Positions 44,008 through 53,090 of a stretch of DNA of 64,000 nt are shown here, piece by piece. The stretch is from Mycolicibacterium sp. MU0053 (GTDB taxonomy: Bacteria; Actinomycetota; Actinomycetes; Mycobacteriales; Mycobacteriaceae): the NCBI RefSeq assembly GCF_963378095.1, contig NZ_OY726397.1:3782001-3846000 (forward strand), read 5' to 3'. The position numbers were made by a program, and so were the translations under genes. How positions within the stretch are numbered: the stretch's first letter is position 1; every line of letters starts with the position of its first letter. The notes under the pieces are model-generated. The model was not told the DNA's origin and made no database searches. It was given only the letters and a program-made list of their open reading frames with translations.

Positions 44008-45081
44008 CTACAGCGCGAGTTCGATGTCGCCGACAGGGACCGAGACGCAGATGCGGACGTCCTCGTCGTCGACGGTGGAAACCGCGCCGGTGGTCAGGTT
44101 CTTCACCGCACCACGGGTCTTGCGGCGCGTGCAGCTGTTGCAGATGCCCATGCGGCAGCCGCTCTCGGGCGTCAGGCCCGCGTCTTCGGCCTGCACCAGC
44201 AGCGGCCGACCGTCGTCCTCGACGGTGAGGTCGCTGTCCGTGAATGCGATCCGCCCACCGGGGGCCTGCTCCGATACGGCGAAGACCGGCGGCACGAAGC
44301 TTTCCGACCGGGCCTCGGGATGGTGGGCACGCACCGCGTCGACGAGGGTCTGCGGGCCGCAGACGTAAACCGCATCGGGTGCGGCCATCGCGGTCTGCAG
44401 GTGTCGGGCATCGAGGCGACCGGCGAGATCGCCGGAGCCTGAGCGGGTGTAGCCGTACAACACCCGGACATCGGTCATGGCGTTCAGTTCGTCGGCGTAG
44501 CAGACGTCCTGCGGGCCGCGGGCGTAGTGCACGAACGCCATCTCGTCGGCACCCCCGCGGGACCGCAGCGTCCGCAGCATCGAGAGCACCGGCGTGATGC
44601 CGCTGCCGCCCGAGACGAACAGCACCCGGCGCGCCGCCGGGTCCAGCGTGAAGTCGCCGGCGGGGGCGCCGAGCCCCACGACCAGGCCGGGACGGGCGTG
44701 TTCGCGCAGAAAGGTCGAGACCCGACCGCCCTGGTGGGCGCCGACGGTCAGTTCGATCAGCGCGGCGCCCTCGGCGTTGGCCGGCGAGTAGCACCGGGTA
44801 TGGCGCCGACCGTCGATCTCGACCGTGACGCTGAGGTGTTGACCAGCCCGAAAGTCGGAGCACAACTGTGCGCCCAGGCGGTTCGGCTCCAAGGTCAGGG
44901 TGACGCTGCGGGACGTCTGCCGACGCACGGCCAGCACCGTGGCCCTGGCCTCGCGATTCGTCCAGGCAGGGTCCACCAGCTCGGTGTAACTGTCGACGCC
45001 GTGCGGTCCGGTCAGCACGCTCATCAGCGGTGATCGCAGCACCTTGTCGCGAATTCCGGGGTTCAGCAATTCAGTGAACAT
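44008..45081 (-). CDS. Ferredoxin/flavin oxidoreductase, desaturase electron donor
   Basis: The 357-residue protein is a three-domain reductase: FAD domain with RCYSPANAEGAAL, NAD(P)-binding VSGGSGITPVLSMLRTL, and a C-terminal plant-type [2Fe-2S] ferredoxin with CRMGICNSC plus a final Cys in RICVSV. Such proteins pass electrons from NADPH to DesA3; the orthologue is Rv3230c. ATG 45081 lies inside the first DesT-type operator. It is the first gene of a two-gene operon with desA3 and is divergent from the TetR gene. Confidence 0.9.
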   Translation of the reverse strand: MFTELLNPGIRDKVLRSPLMSVLTGPHGVDSYTELVDPAWTNREARATVLAVRRQTSRSVTLTLEPNRLGAQLCSDFRAGQHLSVTVEIDGRRHTRCYSPANAEGAALIELTVGAHQGGRVSTFLREHARPGLVVGLGAPAGDFTLDPAARRVLFVSGGSGITPVLSMLRTLRSRGGADEMAFVHYARGPQDVCYADELNAMTDVRVLYGYTRSGSGDLAGRLDARHLQTAMAAPDAVYVCGPQTLVDAVRAHHPEARSESFVPPVFAVSEQAPGGRIAFTDSDLTVEDDGRPLLVQAEDAGLTPESGCRMGICNSCTRRKTRGAVKNLTTGAVSTVDDEDVRICVSVPVGDIELAL

Positions 45082-45090
45082 ATGTACACC
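45073..45090. promoter_or_regulatory. DesT/FabR-type operator 1
   Basis: AGTGAAC-ATAT-GTACACC, a 7-4-7 arrangement; the inner 16 bases (45074-45089) are palindromic except one mismatched pair. It overlaps the reductase ATG. Pseudomonas DesT sites have the form AGTGAAC-N4-GTTCACT (recalled). Confidence 0.6.
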
Positions 45091-45152
45091 GTGACGTAGC
45101 GGGCGGCGCCGCGTCAATGAATTCGGGGCCCGTTGTGGTAGGTTTCACACTC

Positions 45153-45170
45153 AGTGAACAGTCGTACTCC
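45153..45170. promoter_or_regulatory. DesT/FabR-type operator 2
   Basis: AGTGAAC-AGTC-GTACTCC repeats the left half of operator 1 exactly, 80 bases away, and overlaps the regulator's GTG. The same AGTGAA also pairs with TTCAC at 45144-45148 (TTCAC-N5-GTGAA). Position over the start suggests autorepression. Confidence 0.5.
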
Positions 45171-45837
45171 CAAATCACATTCTTCGCGGTCGGGCCGCTC
45201 GCACGGCTCCCGATCCCGCGACGTCGTCTCGCGGATCGAACGCAAGGAAGCCACCCGCCGCGCGATCGTCGAGGCCGCGCTCAAACTGCTCGCCGAGGAC
45301 AGCTTCAGCGCCCTGAGCCTGCGGGAGGTCGCCCGCGCGGCCGGGATCGCGCCGACGGCGTTCTACCGGCACTTCGACTCCATGGAAGCCCTGGGCCTGG
45401 TGCTGATCGACGAGTCGTTCCGCACGCTGCGCGACATGTTGCGCGGGGCGCGGGCCGGCAAGCTCGATCCGACCCGCATCATCGACTCGTCGGTCGACAT
45501 CGTGATCAGCGGCGTCACCGAACGTCCCGATCACTGGCGCTTCATCACCCGGGAACGCTCCAGCGGGGTTGCGGTGCTGCGTTATGCGATCCGCACCGAG
45601 ATCCGGCTGATCACCTCCGAGCTGGCCATCGACCTCACCCGGTTTCCGGGCCTGTCGGGCTGGAGCAGCGAGGATCTGAACATCCTCGCGATGCTGTTCG
45701 TCAACGCGATGATCTCGATCGCCGAAGCCCTGGAGGACGCCGCGGACGCCGCCGCCATCGAGGAGATCCGCCGGATTGCCATCAAGCAACTCCGGCTCAT
45801 CACGGTCGGCGTGAACGGCTGGCGCAGCGGCGACTGA
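45154..45837 (+). CDS. TetR family regulator of unsaturated fatty acid synthesis (FabR/DesT-like)
   Basis: The 227-residue protein has a basic N-terminal extension, then a TetR helix-turn-helix (RAIVEAALKLLAEDSFSALSL and REVARAAGIAPTAFYRHFDSMEALG) followed by IDESFRTLRDMLRGARAGKLDP, which resembles FabR/DesT proteins that sense acyl-CoA saturation and repress desaturase genes. GTG 45154 is the only start that keeps the frame; TAGGTT lies 9 nt before it. Divergence from the reductase-desaturase operon and the two operators support the assignment. It is followed convergently by the pseudouridine synthase gene. Confidence 0.87.
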   Translation: MNSRTPKSHSSRSGRSHGSRSRDVVSRIERKEATRRAIVEAALKLLAEDSFSALSLREVARAAGIAPTAFYRHFDSMEALGLVLIDESFRTLRDMLRGARAGKLDPTRIIDSSVDIVISGVTERPDHWRFITRERSSGVAVLRYAIRTEIRLITSELAIDLTRFPGLSGWSSEDLNILAMLFVNAMISIAEALEDAADAAAIEEIRRIAIKQLRLITVGVNGWRSGD

Positions 45838-45866
45838 CGTCACCGCCGGGCTCGCCGAGCGCGCGC

Positions 45867-46733
45867 TCAGGGCGTCCGCGCGCTCACGAACCGCCGCCGG
45901 AGGCCGGTGAGCGGATCGTCGAACTCCAGCGCGTGGGCCACCAGCCGCAGGGGTGTCGAGAAATCGTCCGGCGCAACCTCTTCGATCGTCGGATACAACG
46001 GATCGCCGACGATGGGCAGGCCGATCGAGGCCAGGTGCACCCGCAGTTGATGGGTCCGGCCGGTCTTCGGGGTCAGCCGGTACCGGTCGCCGCCGAGCGC
46101 CTCCACCAGCGTCTCGGCGTTGGGCTCGCCGGCCTCGATCCCGGCCTGCAGCACCCCGCGGTGTTTGACAATCCGGTTGCGGATCACCGTCGGCAGTTCC
46201 ACCCCTGGATTCCCTTGCGCCACCGCAAGATAGGTCTTGTGCACCGCGGCGCGGGTGAACATCGTCTGATAGGCACCGCGGACCTCGCGACGGGTCGTGA
46301 ACAGCAGCACACCGGCGGTCAACCGGTCCAGTCGGTGCACCGGACTCAGCTCGGGCAGCTCGAGTTCGCGACGCAACCGCACCACCGCCGTCTGCACCAC
46401 GTGCCGACCCCGCGGCATGGTGGCCAAAAAGTGCGGCTTGTCCACCACCACGATGTCGTTGTCCCGGTACAGGATCGGGATGTCGAACGGGACCTCGACC
46501 TCCGCGGGCAGGTCCCGGTACAGGTAGACGTGCGAGTTGGGCGGCAGCACCGTGCCCGCCGTCACGACGCTGCCGTCGGCGGCGCGCACCTCGCCACCGA
46601 GCACCTTGGCCGCGGCCGCCTCGCCGAACCGGTCGGCCAGTTCGACCAGCACGGCACCGCCGCGCAGTCGCACCCGGGCCGGCCCGATGCCGTCCCGCGC
46701 CGGCAGCGGTGCGGGTCTGCGCCGACGGCTAAT
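45867..46733 (-). CDS. RluA-like pseudouridine synthase (non-standard start)
   Basis: The protein (288 residues from the start used here) is a RluA-family rRNA/tRNA pseudouridine synthase: ILYRDNDIVVVDKPHFLATMP, the catalytic-Asp motif HRLDRLTAGVLLF and TGRTHQLRVHLASIGLPIVGD. It corresponds to Rv3300c. Homologues carry PLPxRDGxxPxRVRLRG near their start, so translation must begin before that, yet the only in-frame candidate there is ATT at 46733-46731, which shares a base with the glpD2 stop (ATTAG). The nearest GTG (46673) would drop the conserved segment. It probably forms an operon with glpD2. Target RNA unknown. Confidence 0.8.
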   Translation of the reverse strand: MSRRRRPAPLPARDGIGPARVRLRGGAVLVELADRFGEAAAAKVLGGEVRAADGSVVTAGTVLPPNSHVYLYRDLPAEVEVPFDIPILYRDNDIVVVDKPHFLATMPRGRHVVQTAVVRLRRELELPELSPVHRLDRLTAGVLLFTTRREVRGAYQTMFTRAAVHKTYLAVAQGNPGVELPTVIRNRIVKHRGVLQAGIEAGEPNAETLVEALGGDRYRLTPKTGRTHQLRVHLASIGLPIVGDPLYPTIEEVAPDDFSTPLRLVAHALEFDDPLTGLRRRFVSARTP

Positions 46734-48459
46734 TGAGCGGCACCGGTTCGAGGATCTCGGCACGCGCCTCGGGGGCCGACGCCCGCAGCGCATCGGCGGA
46801 CTCGTCGTCGGGTTGGGCCTGCGACTGCACCTCGGCCTCGACGCGGGCGATGTAGGTCGCCACCTCGCGCTCCACCTCGGCCTCGGTCCAACCCAGATAC
46901 GGGGCCACCACCTCGGCCACCTCGCGGGCGCAGTCGACGCCGCGGTGCGGGTACTCGATGGAGATCCGCATCCGGCGCGCCAGGATGTCCTCGAGGTGCA
47001 GCGCGCCCTCGGCGGCGGCGGCATAGGCCGCCTCGACCTTGAGGTACACCGGCGCCTCGGTGATCGGTTCGAGCAACCCGCGGTCGTCGGCGGCCAGCGC
47101 CAACACCTCATCGATCAGCGAGCCGTAACGGTCCAGCAGATGTCGAATCCGGTACGGGTGCAGTCCGTTTCGCTCACCCACATGCTCGGTCTGGTTGATC
47201 AGCGCGAAGTATCCGTCGGCGCCGACCAACGGGACCTTCTCGGTGATCGAGGGCGCCACCCGGGTCGGGACGAACTCCGCCGCGGCGTCGATCGCGTCGG
47301 CCGCCATCACCCGGTAGGTGGTGTATTTGCCGCCCGCGATCGCGACCAGTCCGGGTGCGGGCACCGCCACCGCGTGCTCGCGGGACAGTTTCGAGGTCTC
47401 GTCGCTCTCCCCGGCCAGCAGCGGACGCAAACCGGCGTACACGCCGTCGATGTCGTCGTGCGTCAGCGGGGTCGCCAGCACGGTGTTGACGTGGTCGAGG
47501 ATGTAGTCGATGTCGGCCTTGGTGGCGGCCGGGTGGGCCAAGTCGAGATTCCAGTCGGTGTCGGTGGTTCCGATGATCCAGTGCGTGCCCCACGGGATCA
47601 CGAACAGCACCGACTTCTCGGTACGCAGGATGATCGCGACCTCGCTGACGACGCGGTCGCGCGGCACCACGATGTGCACCCCCTTGGAGGCCCGCACCCG
47701 AAACCGGCCGCGCTGCTTGGACAGTGCCTGGATCTCGTCGGTCCACACCCCGGTGGCGTTGACCACGACGTGCCCGTGCACCTCGGTGACCGCTCCGTCC
47801 TCGGAGTCTCGGATCCGCACGCCGATGACGCGGTCTCCCTCGCGCAGCAGCGAGACCACCTGGGTCGAGGTCCGCACCACGGCGCCGTAGTGGGCCGCGG
47901 TGCGCGCCACGGTCATGGTGTGGCGGGCGTCGTCGACGACGGTGTCGAAGTAGCGGATGCCACCGATCAACGAGCTGCGCTTCAGGCCGGGGGCCAGCCG
48001 CAGTGCCCCGGACTTGGTCAAATGCTTCTGTGCGGGAACCGATTTCGCCCCGCCGAGCTGATCGTAGAGGAAGATGCCCGCCGCCATGTACGGCCGCTCC
48101 CACCAGCGGTTGGTCAACGGGAACAGGAACGGCAACGGCTTGACCAGGTGCGGCGCCAGCGTCGTCAGCGACAGCTCGCGTTCATAGAGCGCCTCGCGCA
48201 CCAACCCGAACTCGAGCTGTTCGAGGTAGCGCAGCCCACCGTGGAACATCTTCGAGGACCGGCTCGAGGTGCCGGAGGCGAAGTCGCGCGCCTCCACCAG
48301 GGCCACTCGCAGCCCGCGGGTGGCGGCGTCCAGGGCCGCTCCCGCGCCCACCACCCCGCCGCCGATGACGACGACATCGAACTGCTCGGCACCGAGGCGT
48401 TCCCACGCCCGGGCGCGCTGGGCCGGGTTCACCACCGATTCCGTCTCCGGATCGCTCAC
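46729..48459 (-). CDS. glpD2: Glycerol-3-phosphate dehydrogenase
   Basis: GlpD oxidises glycerol-3-phosphate to dihydroxyacetone phosphate, feeding electrons to quinones at the membrane. The 576-residue flavoprotein has the FAD-binding DVVVIGGGVVGAGAALDAATRG (residues 28-49), the substrate-region FASGTSSRSSKMFHGGLRYLEQ, WGTHWIIGTTDTDW and the C-terminal DAO_C domain. GTG 48459 is 5 nt after AGGAG. Orthologue of Rv3302c. It is separated from lpdA (upstream, same strand) by 153 bases that contain a hairpin. Confidence 0.94.
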   Translation of the reverse strand: MSDPETESVVNPAQRARAWERLGAEQFDVVVIGGGVVGAGAALDAATRGLRVALVEARDFASGTSSRSSKMFHGGLRYLEQLEFGLVREALYERELSLTTLAPHLVKPLPFLFPLTNRWWERPYMAAGIFLYDQLGGAKSVPAQKHLTKSGALRLAPGLKRSSLIGGIRYFDTVVDDARHTMTVARTAAHYGAVVRTSTQVVSLLREGDRVIGVRIRDSEDGAVTEVHGHVVVNATGVWTDEIQALSKQRGRFRVRASKGVHIVVPRDRVVSEVAIILRTEKSVLFVIPWGTHWIIGTTDTDWNLDLAHPAATKADIDYILDHVNTVLATPLTHDDIDGVYAGLRPLLAGESDETSKLSREHAVAVPAPGLVAIAGGKYTTYRVMAADAIDAAAEFVPTRVAPSITEKVPLVGADGYFALINQTEHVGERNGLHPYRIRHLLDRYGSLIDEVLALAADDRGLLEPITEAPVYLKVEAAYAAAAEGALHLEDILARRMRISIEYPHRGVDCAREVAEVVAPYLGWTEAEVEREVATYIARVEAEVQSQAQPDDESADALRASAPEARAEILEPVPLN

Positions 48460-48552
48460 CGGATCTCCTAGCTACTCGGGCAGTACCGGTCTCAGGCTAC
48501 GTGCTGACCGCGTCGGCTGTCCTGCGCGAGGGTGCGCAGACCCGGTGCGCGC

Positions 48553-48582
48553 AGCGGCGTGTCGGCCGGGGACACGCCCGCT
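48553..48582 (-). terminator. Hairpin after lpdA
   Basis: GGCGTGTC and GACACGCC pair around a 7-nt loop, and the stem extends to AGCG/CGCT with one bulged base. It lies 31 bases past the lpdA stop, so it could end that transcript before glpD2. No T-run follows. Confidence 0.45.
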
Positions 48583-48612
48583 CGCGGAGGATCGGGGGAA
48601 TGGGGGGAGGCC

Positions 48613-50028
48613 TCAGTCCAGGTCATCGTGGGCCATCAGGCGGCGGGCGGCCTCCACGATCGAGCCCGACAACGACGGGTACACCGACAGCGTCTGCGCC
48701 AGATCCGTCACCGAGATGCGGTTCTGCACCGCCAGCGCGATCGGCAGGATCAGCTCCGAGGCGATCGGCGCCACCACCACCCCGCCGATCACCACACCGG
48801 TGGCGGGTCGGCAGAAGATCTTGACGAAACCGTGCCGCAGCAGCGACATCTTGGCGCGCGCGTTGGTGTTCAGCGGCAGCATCAGGGTGCGGGCCGGCAC
48901 GCTGCCGTCGTCGATCGCGCTCTGCGGGATGCCGACCGCACCGATCTCGGGGCGCGTGAACGTCGCTGCGGCGACCGTCCGCAACCGGATCGGGGACACC
49001 CCCTCGCCGAGCGCGTGGTACATCGCGATGCGGCCCTGCATGGCCGCCACCGACGCCAACGGCAACAGGCCGGTGCAGTCACCGGCGGCATAGATACCGG
49101 CCGCCGGAGTGCGGGAGACCCGGTCGACCGGGATGTAGCCGCCGGGGTTGAGTTCGACCCCGACGCGCTCGAGCCCGAGGCCGGCGGTGTTGGGCACCGA
49201 GCCGACCGTCATCAGCGCGTGGCTGCCCTCCACGGTTCTGCCGTCGGCGATGTTGACCCGGACTCCGGTCGGGGTCCGCTGCACGGAATTGGCCCGGGCG
49301 TTCTTGACCAGCGTGACCCCGCGTTCGGCGAACACCTCCTCGAGCACCGCGGCGGCGTCGCTGTCCTCGTGCGGCAGGATCTGGTCCCGGCTGGCGACCA
49401 CGGTGACCGTGACGCCGAGTTCGGTGTAGGCGTTGCAGAACTCCGCGCCGGTCACCCCGGAGCCCACGATGATCAGGTGCTCGGGCAGCTCATCGAGGTC
49501 ATAGAGCTGCCGCCAGTTCAGGATGCGCACCCCGTCGGGTTCGGCGTTGGGCAACACCCGCGGGCGGGCCCCGGTCGCGATGAGCACGACGTCGGCCTTG
49601 AGCACGCCGGTCCGGCCGTCGGCCGTGGTCACCTTGACCCGGTGGTGTGCCATCCCCGCGATGTCGTCCACCAACTCGGCGCGCCCGTTGATCACCGTCA
49701 CCCCGTTGTTGAGCAACTGGTTACCGATGTCGGCCGATTGGGACGCCGCGAGCGTCATCGCGCGGTTGTTGAGCTGACTCAAGGTGATCTTGGCGGCCTC
49801 GATGCCGAGGTCGAAGCCCAGGCCGGCGGCGCGCCGCAGTTCGGTGCGCACCCCGGTCGAGGCGATGAAGGCCTTGGACGGCACGCAGTCGAAGAGCACG
49901 GCGGCGCCGCCGATCCCGTCGGAGTCGACCACGGTGACGTGGTTGGCGTCCTTTCCGTACCCCGCGGCCACCAGTGCCGCCTCATAGCCGGCCGGCCCGC
50001 CGCCGACGATCACGATGCGCCTCACCAC
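48613..50028 (-). CDS. lpdA: NAD(P)H quinone reductase LpdA
   Basis: LpdA resembles dihydrolipoamide dehydrogenases but the M. tuberculosis protein (Rv3303c) is a quinone reductase that counters oxidative stress. The 471-residue protein has the FAD motif IVIVGGGPAGYEAALVAAG, the NAD(P) motif IIVGSGVTGAEFCNAY and AGDCTGLLPLASVAAMQG. The redox-active CxxxxC is lost: only the second Cys remains in GGAAVLFDCVPSK, and the C-terminal HxxxxE pair is absent. GTG 50028 follows GGAG by 5 nt. It is divergent from the gamma-glutamylcyclotransferase-like gene. Confidence 0.93.
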   Translation of the reverse strand: MVRRIVIVGGGPAGYEAALVAAGYGKDANHVTVVDSDGIGGAAVLFDCVPSKAFIASTGVRTELRRAAGLGFDLGIEAAKITLSQLNNRAMTLAASQSADIGNQLLNNGVTVINGRAELVDDIAGMAHHRVKVTTADGRTGVLKADVVLIATGARPRVLPNAEPDGVRILNWRQLYDLDELPEHLIIVGSGVTGAEFCNAYTELGVTVTVVASRDQILPHEDSDAAAVLEEVFAERGVTLVKNARANSVQRTPTGVRVNIADGRTVEGSHALMTVGSVPNTAGLGLERVGVELNPGGYIPVDRVSRTPAAGIYAAGDCTGLLPLASVAAMQGRIAMYHALGEGVSPIRLRTVAAATFTRPEIGAVGIPQSAIDDGSVPARTLMLPLNTNARAKMSLLRHGFVKIFCRPATGVVIGGVVVAPIASELILPIALAVQNRISVTDLAQTLSVYPSLSGSIVEAARRLMAHDDLD

Positions 50029-50116
50029 AGCTGCTCCACGGCAATTAACCTAGGCCAACCCGGGCCCCGGCGTGGCGTGGGTGTGGATGTCGGCCGACCT
50101 TCGATCGCAGGCCGTC

Positions 50117-50122
50117 TAAGCT
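50117..50122 (+). promoter_or_regulatory. -10 box for leaderless GGCT-like gene
   Basis: TAAGCT, 6 nt before the GTG at 50129. Confidence 0.4.
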
Positions 50123-50128
50123 TTCCCC

Positions 50129-50602
50129 GTGCCGCTCTACGCTGCCTACGGGTCCAACATGCATCCAGAGCAGATGCTGGAACGGGCGCCGCACTCGCCC
50201 ATGGCCGGAACCGGCTGGTTGCACGGCTGGCGCCTGACGTTCGGCGGTGAGGACCTGGGCTGGGAAGGTGCGCTGGCCACCGTCGTCCAGGACCCGCAGT
50301 CGAAGGTCTTCGTGGTGCTCTACGACATGACCAAGGAAGACGAGGAGAACCTCGACCGCTGGGAGGGCTCCGAACTCGGCGTGCACAAGAAGATCCGGTG
50401 CCGGGTGCAGCGGGAGTCCTCGGACACCACCACCGATCCCGTGCTGGCCTGGCTCTACGTGGTCGACGCCTGGGAGGGCGGCATCCCGTCGGCCCGCTAC
50501 CTGGGCGTGATGGCCGAGGCCGCCGAGATCGCCGGGGCACCGCCGGAGTACGTGCACCAGCTGCGGACCCGGCCGGCCAGCAACATCGGGCCGGGCACCT
50601 AG
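50129..50602 (+). CDS. Gamma-glutamylcyclotransferase-like protein
   Basis: The 157-residue protein has the GGCT/AIG2-like fold: YAAYGSNMHPEQM (the YGSN phosphate-loop equivalent, residues 4-16), GWRLTFGG, FVVLYDMTKEDEENLDRWEG with the likely catalytic Glu, and AWLYVVDAW. The group cleaves gamma-glutamyl-amine or gamma-glutamyl-peptide bonds; substrate unknown here. Orthologue of Rv3304. It is divergent from lpdA with 100 bases between, and convergent with amiA1. Confidence 0.85.
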   Translation: MPLYAAYGSNMHPEQMLERAPHSPMAGTGWLHGWRLTFGGEDLGWEGALATVVQDPQSKVFVVLYDMTKEDEENLDRWEGSELGVHKKIRCRVQRESSDTTTDPVLAWLYVVDAWEGGIPSARYLGVMAEAAEIAGAPPEYVHQLRTRPASNIGPGT

Positions 50603-50686
50603 GCGCCCACCCCGATCGAGTCAGACGTCACGCAGGGAAAGTGCGAGTAACCTCCGGCGTGAGTTCTGCCTCGATGCACGTCAGGT

Positions 50687-51865
50687 CTAAAACGCGGCGC
50701 TCTGATCCACGATGTTGGCCATCACCCGCACCCCGACGGCCAACGCGCGCTCGTCGAGGTCGAAGTTCGGCTGATGCAGATCCAGCTGGGGACCGTCGCC
50801 GCTCCACACCCCCAGCCGCGCCATGGCCCCCGGGATTTCCTCGAGGTACCAGGAGAAGTCTTCACCGCCGCCGGATTGCCGGGTGTCGGCCAGGGTGTCC
50901 GGGCCCAGCGCCTCGATCGCGTGCGTCATGATCCGGGTCGAGACTTCCTCGTTGACCACCGGCGGCACCCCGCGGCGGTATTGCAGGGTGTGTTCGATAC
51001 CGAGCGGGGCAAGCAGACCCGAAACCGTCTCGGCGACCAGGTTTTCCAGCTCGAGCCAGGTCTCGCGGCTGGCGGTGCGTACGGTCCCGGCCAGCGTGCC
51101 GGTCTGCGGGATCGCGTTGGCGGCGACCCCGGCCCGGACCGCGCCCCACACCATCACGGTGCTGTGCCGCGGATCGACCCGCCGCGACAACACCCCGGGC
51201 AGCCCGGTGATCAGGGTGCCGAGACCGTACACCAGGTCGCCGGTCAGGTGCGGCCGCGACGTGTGGCCGCCCGATGAGTTCAGGGTGATCTCGATCGAGT
51301 CGGCCGCCGACGTGATGGGCCCCGGCGTCGTCGCCACCCGACCGACCGCCAGCCGCGGGTCGCAGTGCAACGCGAAGATGCGCGACACGCCGTTGAGCGC
51401 CCCGGCGGCGATCGCGTCGATCGCCCCGCCCGGCATCAGTTCCTCGGCGGCCTGAAACAGCAGCCGCACCCCGACCGGCAGTTCCGGCGCGGCGGCCAGC
51501 GCCAGTCCGGTGCCCAGCAGGATCGCGGTGTGGCCGTCGTGGCCGCAGGCGTGGGCGACGTTGGGCACCAACGAGGAGTAGACCGCACCGGTCCGCTCGG
51601 CCATCGGCAGGCCGTCCATGTCGGCGCGCAGTGCGATCCGCGGCCGATGTTCGGGGCCGATGTCGCAGGTCAGGCCGGTGCCACCGGGCAGCACCTTGGG
51701 GTTCAGGCCGGCGTTGGCCAGCCGTTCGGCCACGAACTGGGTGGTTTCGAATTCCTGGCGGCCCAGCTCGGGATGGCGGTGCAGGTGCCGGCGCCAGGCG
51801 ACCAGGTCGTCGAAATTGGCCGCCAACCAGGCTTCGGCGGCCTCGGCGGCGCTCACCGAATTCAT
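50687..51865 (-). CDS. amiA1: M20 family amidohydrolase AmiA1
   Basis: The 392-residue protein is an M20D metallo-amidohydrolase (N-acyl amino acid or aminobenzoyl-glutamate type). It shows WRRHLHRHPELGRQEF, ADMDGLPM, ACGHDGHTAILLG with metal-binding Cys-His-Asp-His, the QAAEEL pair of Glu residues, HCDPRLAVG and GGGEDFSWYLE; the lid domain with LNSSGGHTSRPH lies between. ATG 51865 overlaps the amiB1 stop (ATGA). It corresponds to Rv3305c. Substrate unknown. Confidence 0.9.
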   Translation of the reverse strand: MNSVSAAEAAEAWLAANFDDLVAWRRHLHRHPELGRQEFETTQFVAERLANAGLNPKVLPGGTGLTCDIGPEHRPRIALRADMDGLPMAERTGAVYSSLVPNVAHACGHDGHTAILLGTGLALAAAPELPVGVRLLFQAAEELMPGGAIDAIAAGALNGVSRIFALHCDPRLAVGRVATTPGPITSAADSIEITLNSSGGHTSRPHLTGDLVYGLGTLITGLPGVLSRRVDPRHSTVMVWGAVRAGVAANAIPQTGTLAGTVRTASRETWLELENLVAETVSGLLAPLGIEHTLQYRRGVPPVVNEEVSTRIMTHAIEALGPDTLADTRQSGGGEDFSWYLEEIPGAMARLGVWSGDGPQLDLHQPNFDLDERALAVGVRVMANIVDQSAAF

Positions 51866-53055
51866 GAGGCCCGCCGCTGCAGCAGCTCGAGCACCCGGTC
51901 GGCCTGCTCGGGCGTCTCGGCCAGTCGCACGACGGTGCGGGCCAGCAGCACCGCTCCGTCGATGACGGCCCGGTCGCCGCTGGGGCTGGCGGCGGCCGCG
52001 GTGAAGGCCGGTTGATGCACCGAGGCGCCGCCGGCCTCGACCCCGATGATCGGATGGATGCCCGGCAGCAGCTGGGTGACGTTGCCCATGTCGGTGCTGC
52101 CGAGCGGGAATGCGGCCTCGACGTCGCTGGGCAGCGGCGAGCGGCCGGCGCGTTGCATCTCGGCCCGGAACGCCTCGGCCAGCCAGCGGTCCGGGCTCAG
52201 CTCCCGGTACACCGGGGAGACCGGGACCACGTCGTACTCGCAGCCGGTGCCGACCGCCCCGGCCAGGAAACAGCCCGCCACCTTGTCCTCCAGGTCACGC
52301 AGCGCGTCGGTGTCGTCGGCGCGCAGGGTGTATCGCAGCTCGGCGCGGGCCGGAACGATGTTGGGTGCCTGTCCCCCGTCGGTGACGATGCCGTGCATCA
52401 TCTGACCGGGCCGCAGATGCTGGCGAAGCAGGCCGATCGCGACCTGCGTGACGGTCACCGCGTCGGCGGCGTTGACACCCAGAAACGGCGCCACGGCCGC
52501 GTGCGCCTCGCGGCCGTGATAGGTCGCCGTCACCTCCGTGAGCGCCAGCGAACGCGCCGCCGCGATGTCGAGCGGGCCCGGGTGCACCATCACCGCCGCG
52601 GCGATGTCGTCGAACACGCCCGCCTCCAGCAGCAGCGCCTTCCCGCCGCCGGACTCCTCGGCCGGGGTGCCGATCAGCACGACGGTCAAGCCCAGTTCGT
52701 CGGCCACCTCGGCGAGCGCGAGGGCCGCCCCGACGGCCGCGGCCGCGATGATGTTGTGTCCGCAGGCGTGTCCGATCTCGGGCAGCGCGTCGTATTCGGC
52801 GCACACCCCGATGGTCAGCGGACCGCTGCCGAACGACGCCCGGAACGCGGTCGGCAGACCGCCGGCGCCCGGCTGCACCGCAAAGCCGCGTTCGGCCACC
52901 AGAACCTGGGCCTTGGCGCTGCTGCGGTGCTCGTCGAAGGCCAGCTCGGGTTCGGCGTGGATGGCGTGCGAGAGCGCGATCAGGTCATTGCGATAACGCC
53001 GGACGGTGTCCTCGACGGCCTCGGCGCACGACGATGCGGAGACAGTGGACATCAT
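51862..53055 (-). CDS. amiB1: M20 family amidohydrolase AmiB1
   Basis: The 397-residue protein is a second M20D member, close to PmrA/AbgB-type hydrolases. It has [37 protein letters not shown], the catalytic pair [16 protein letters not shown] and [14 protein letters not shown]. The start is one of two adjacent ATGs (53055, 53052). The gene overlaps amiA1 by 4 bases, as Rv3306c overlaps Rv3305c, suggesting that both act on related acylated substrates. It is divergent from deoD with 35 bases between. Confidence 0.9.
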   Translation of the reverse strand: MMSTVSASSCAEAVEDTVRRYRNDLIALSHAIHAEPELAFDEHRSSAKAQVLVAERGFAVQPGAGGLPTAFRASFGSGPLTIGVCAEYDALPEIGHACGHNIIAAAAVGAALALAEVADELGLTVVLIGTPAEESGGGKALLLEAGVFDDIAAAVMVHPGPLDIAAARSLALTEVTATYHGREAHAAVAPFLGVNAADAVTVTQVAIGLLRQHLRPGQMMHGIVTDGGQAPNIVPARAELRYTLRADDTDALRDLEDKVAGCFLAGAVGTGCEYDVVPVSPVYRELSPDRWLAEAFRAEMQRAGRSPLPSDVEAAFPLGSTDMGNVTQLLPGIHPIIGVEAGGASVHQPAFTAAAASPSGDRAVIDGAVLLARTVVRLAETPEQADRVLELLQRRAS

Positions 53056-53076
53056 TGCAGTATCGCACTGGCCGGT

Positions 53077-53082
53077 TAGGCT
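53077..53082 (+). promoter_or_regulatory. -10 box for leaderless deoD
   Basis: TAGGCT, 8 nt before the deoD GTG. Confidence 0.45.
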
Positions 53083-53090
53083 CACTGCCC

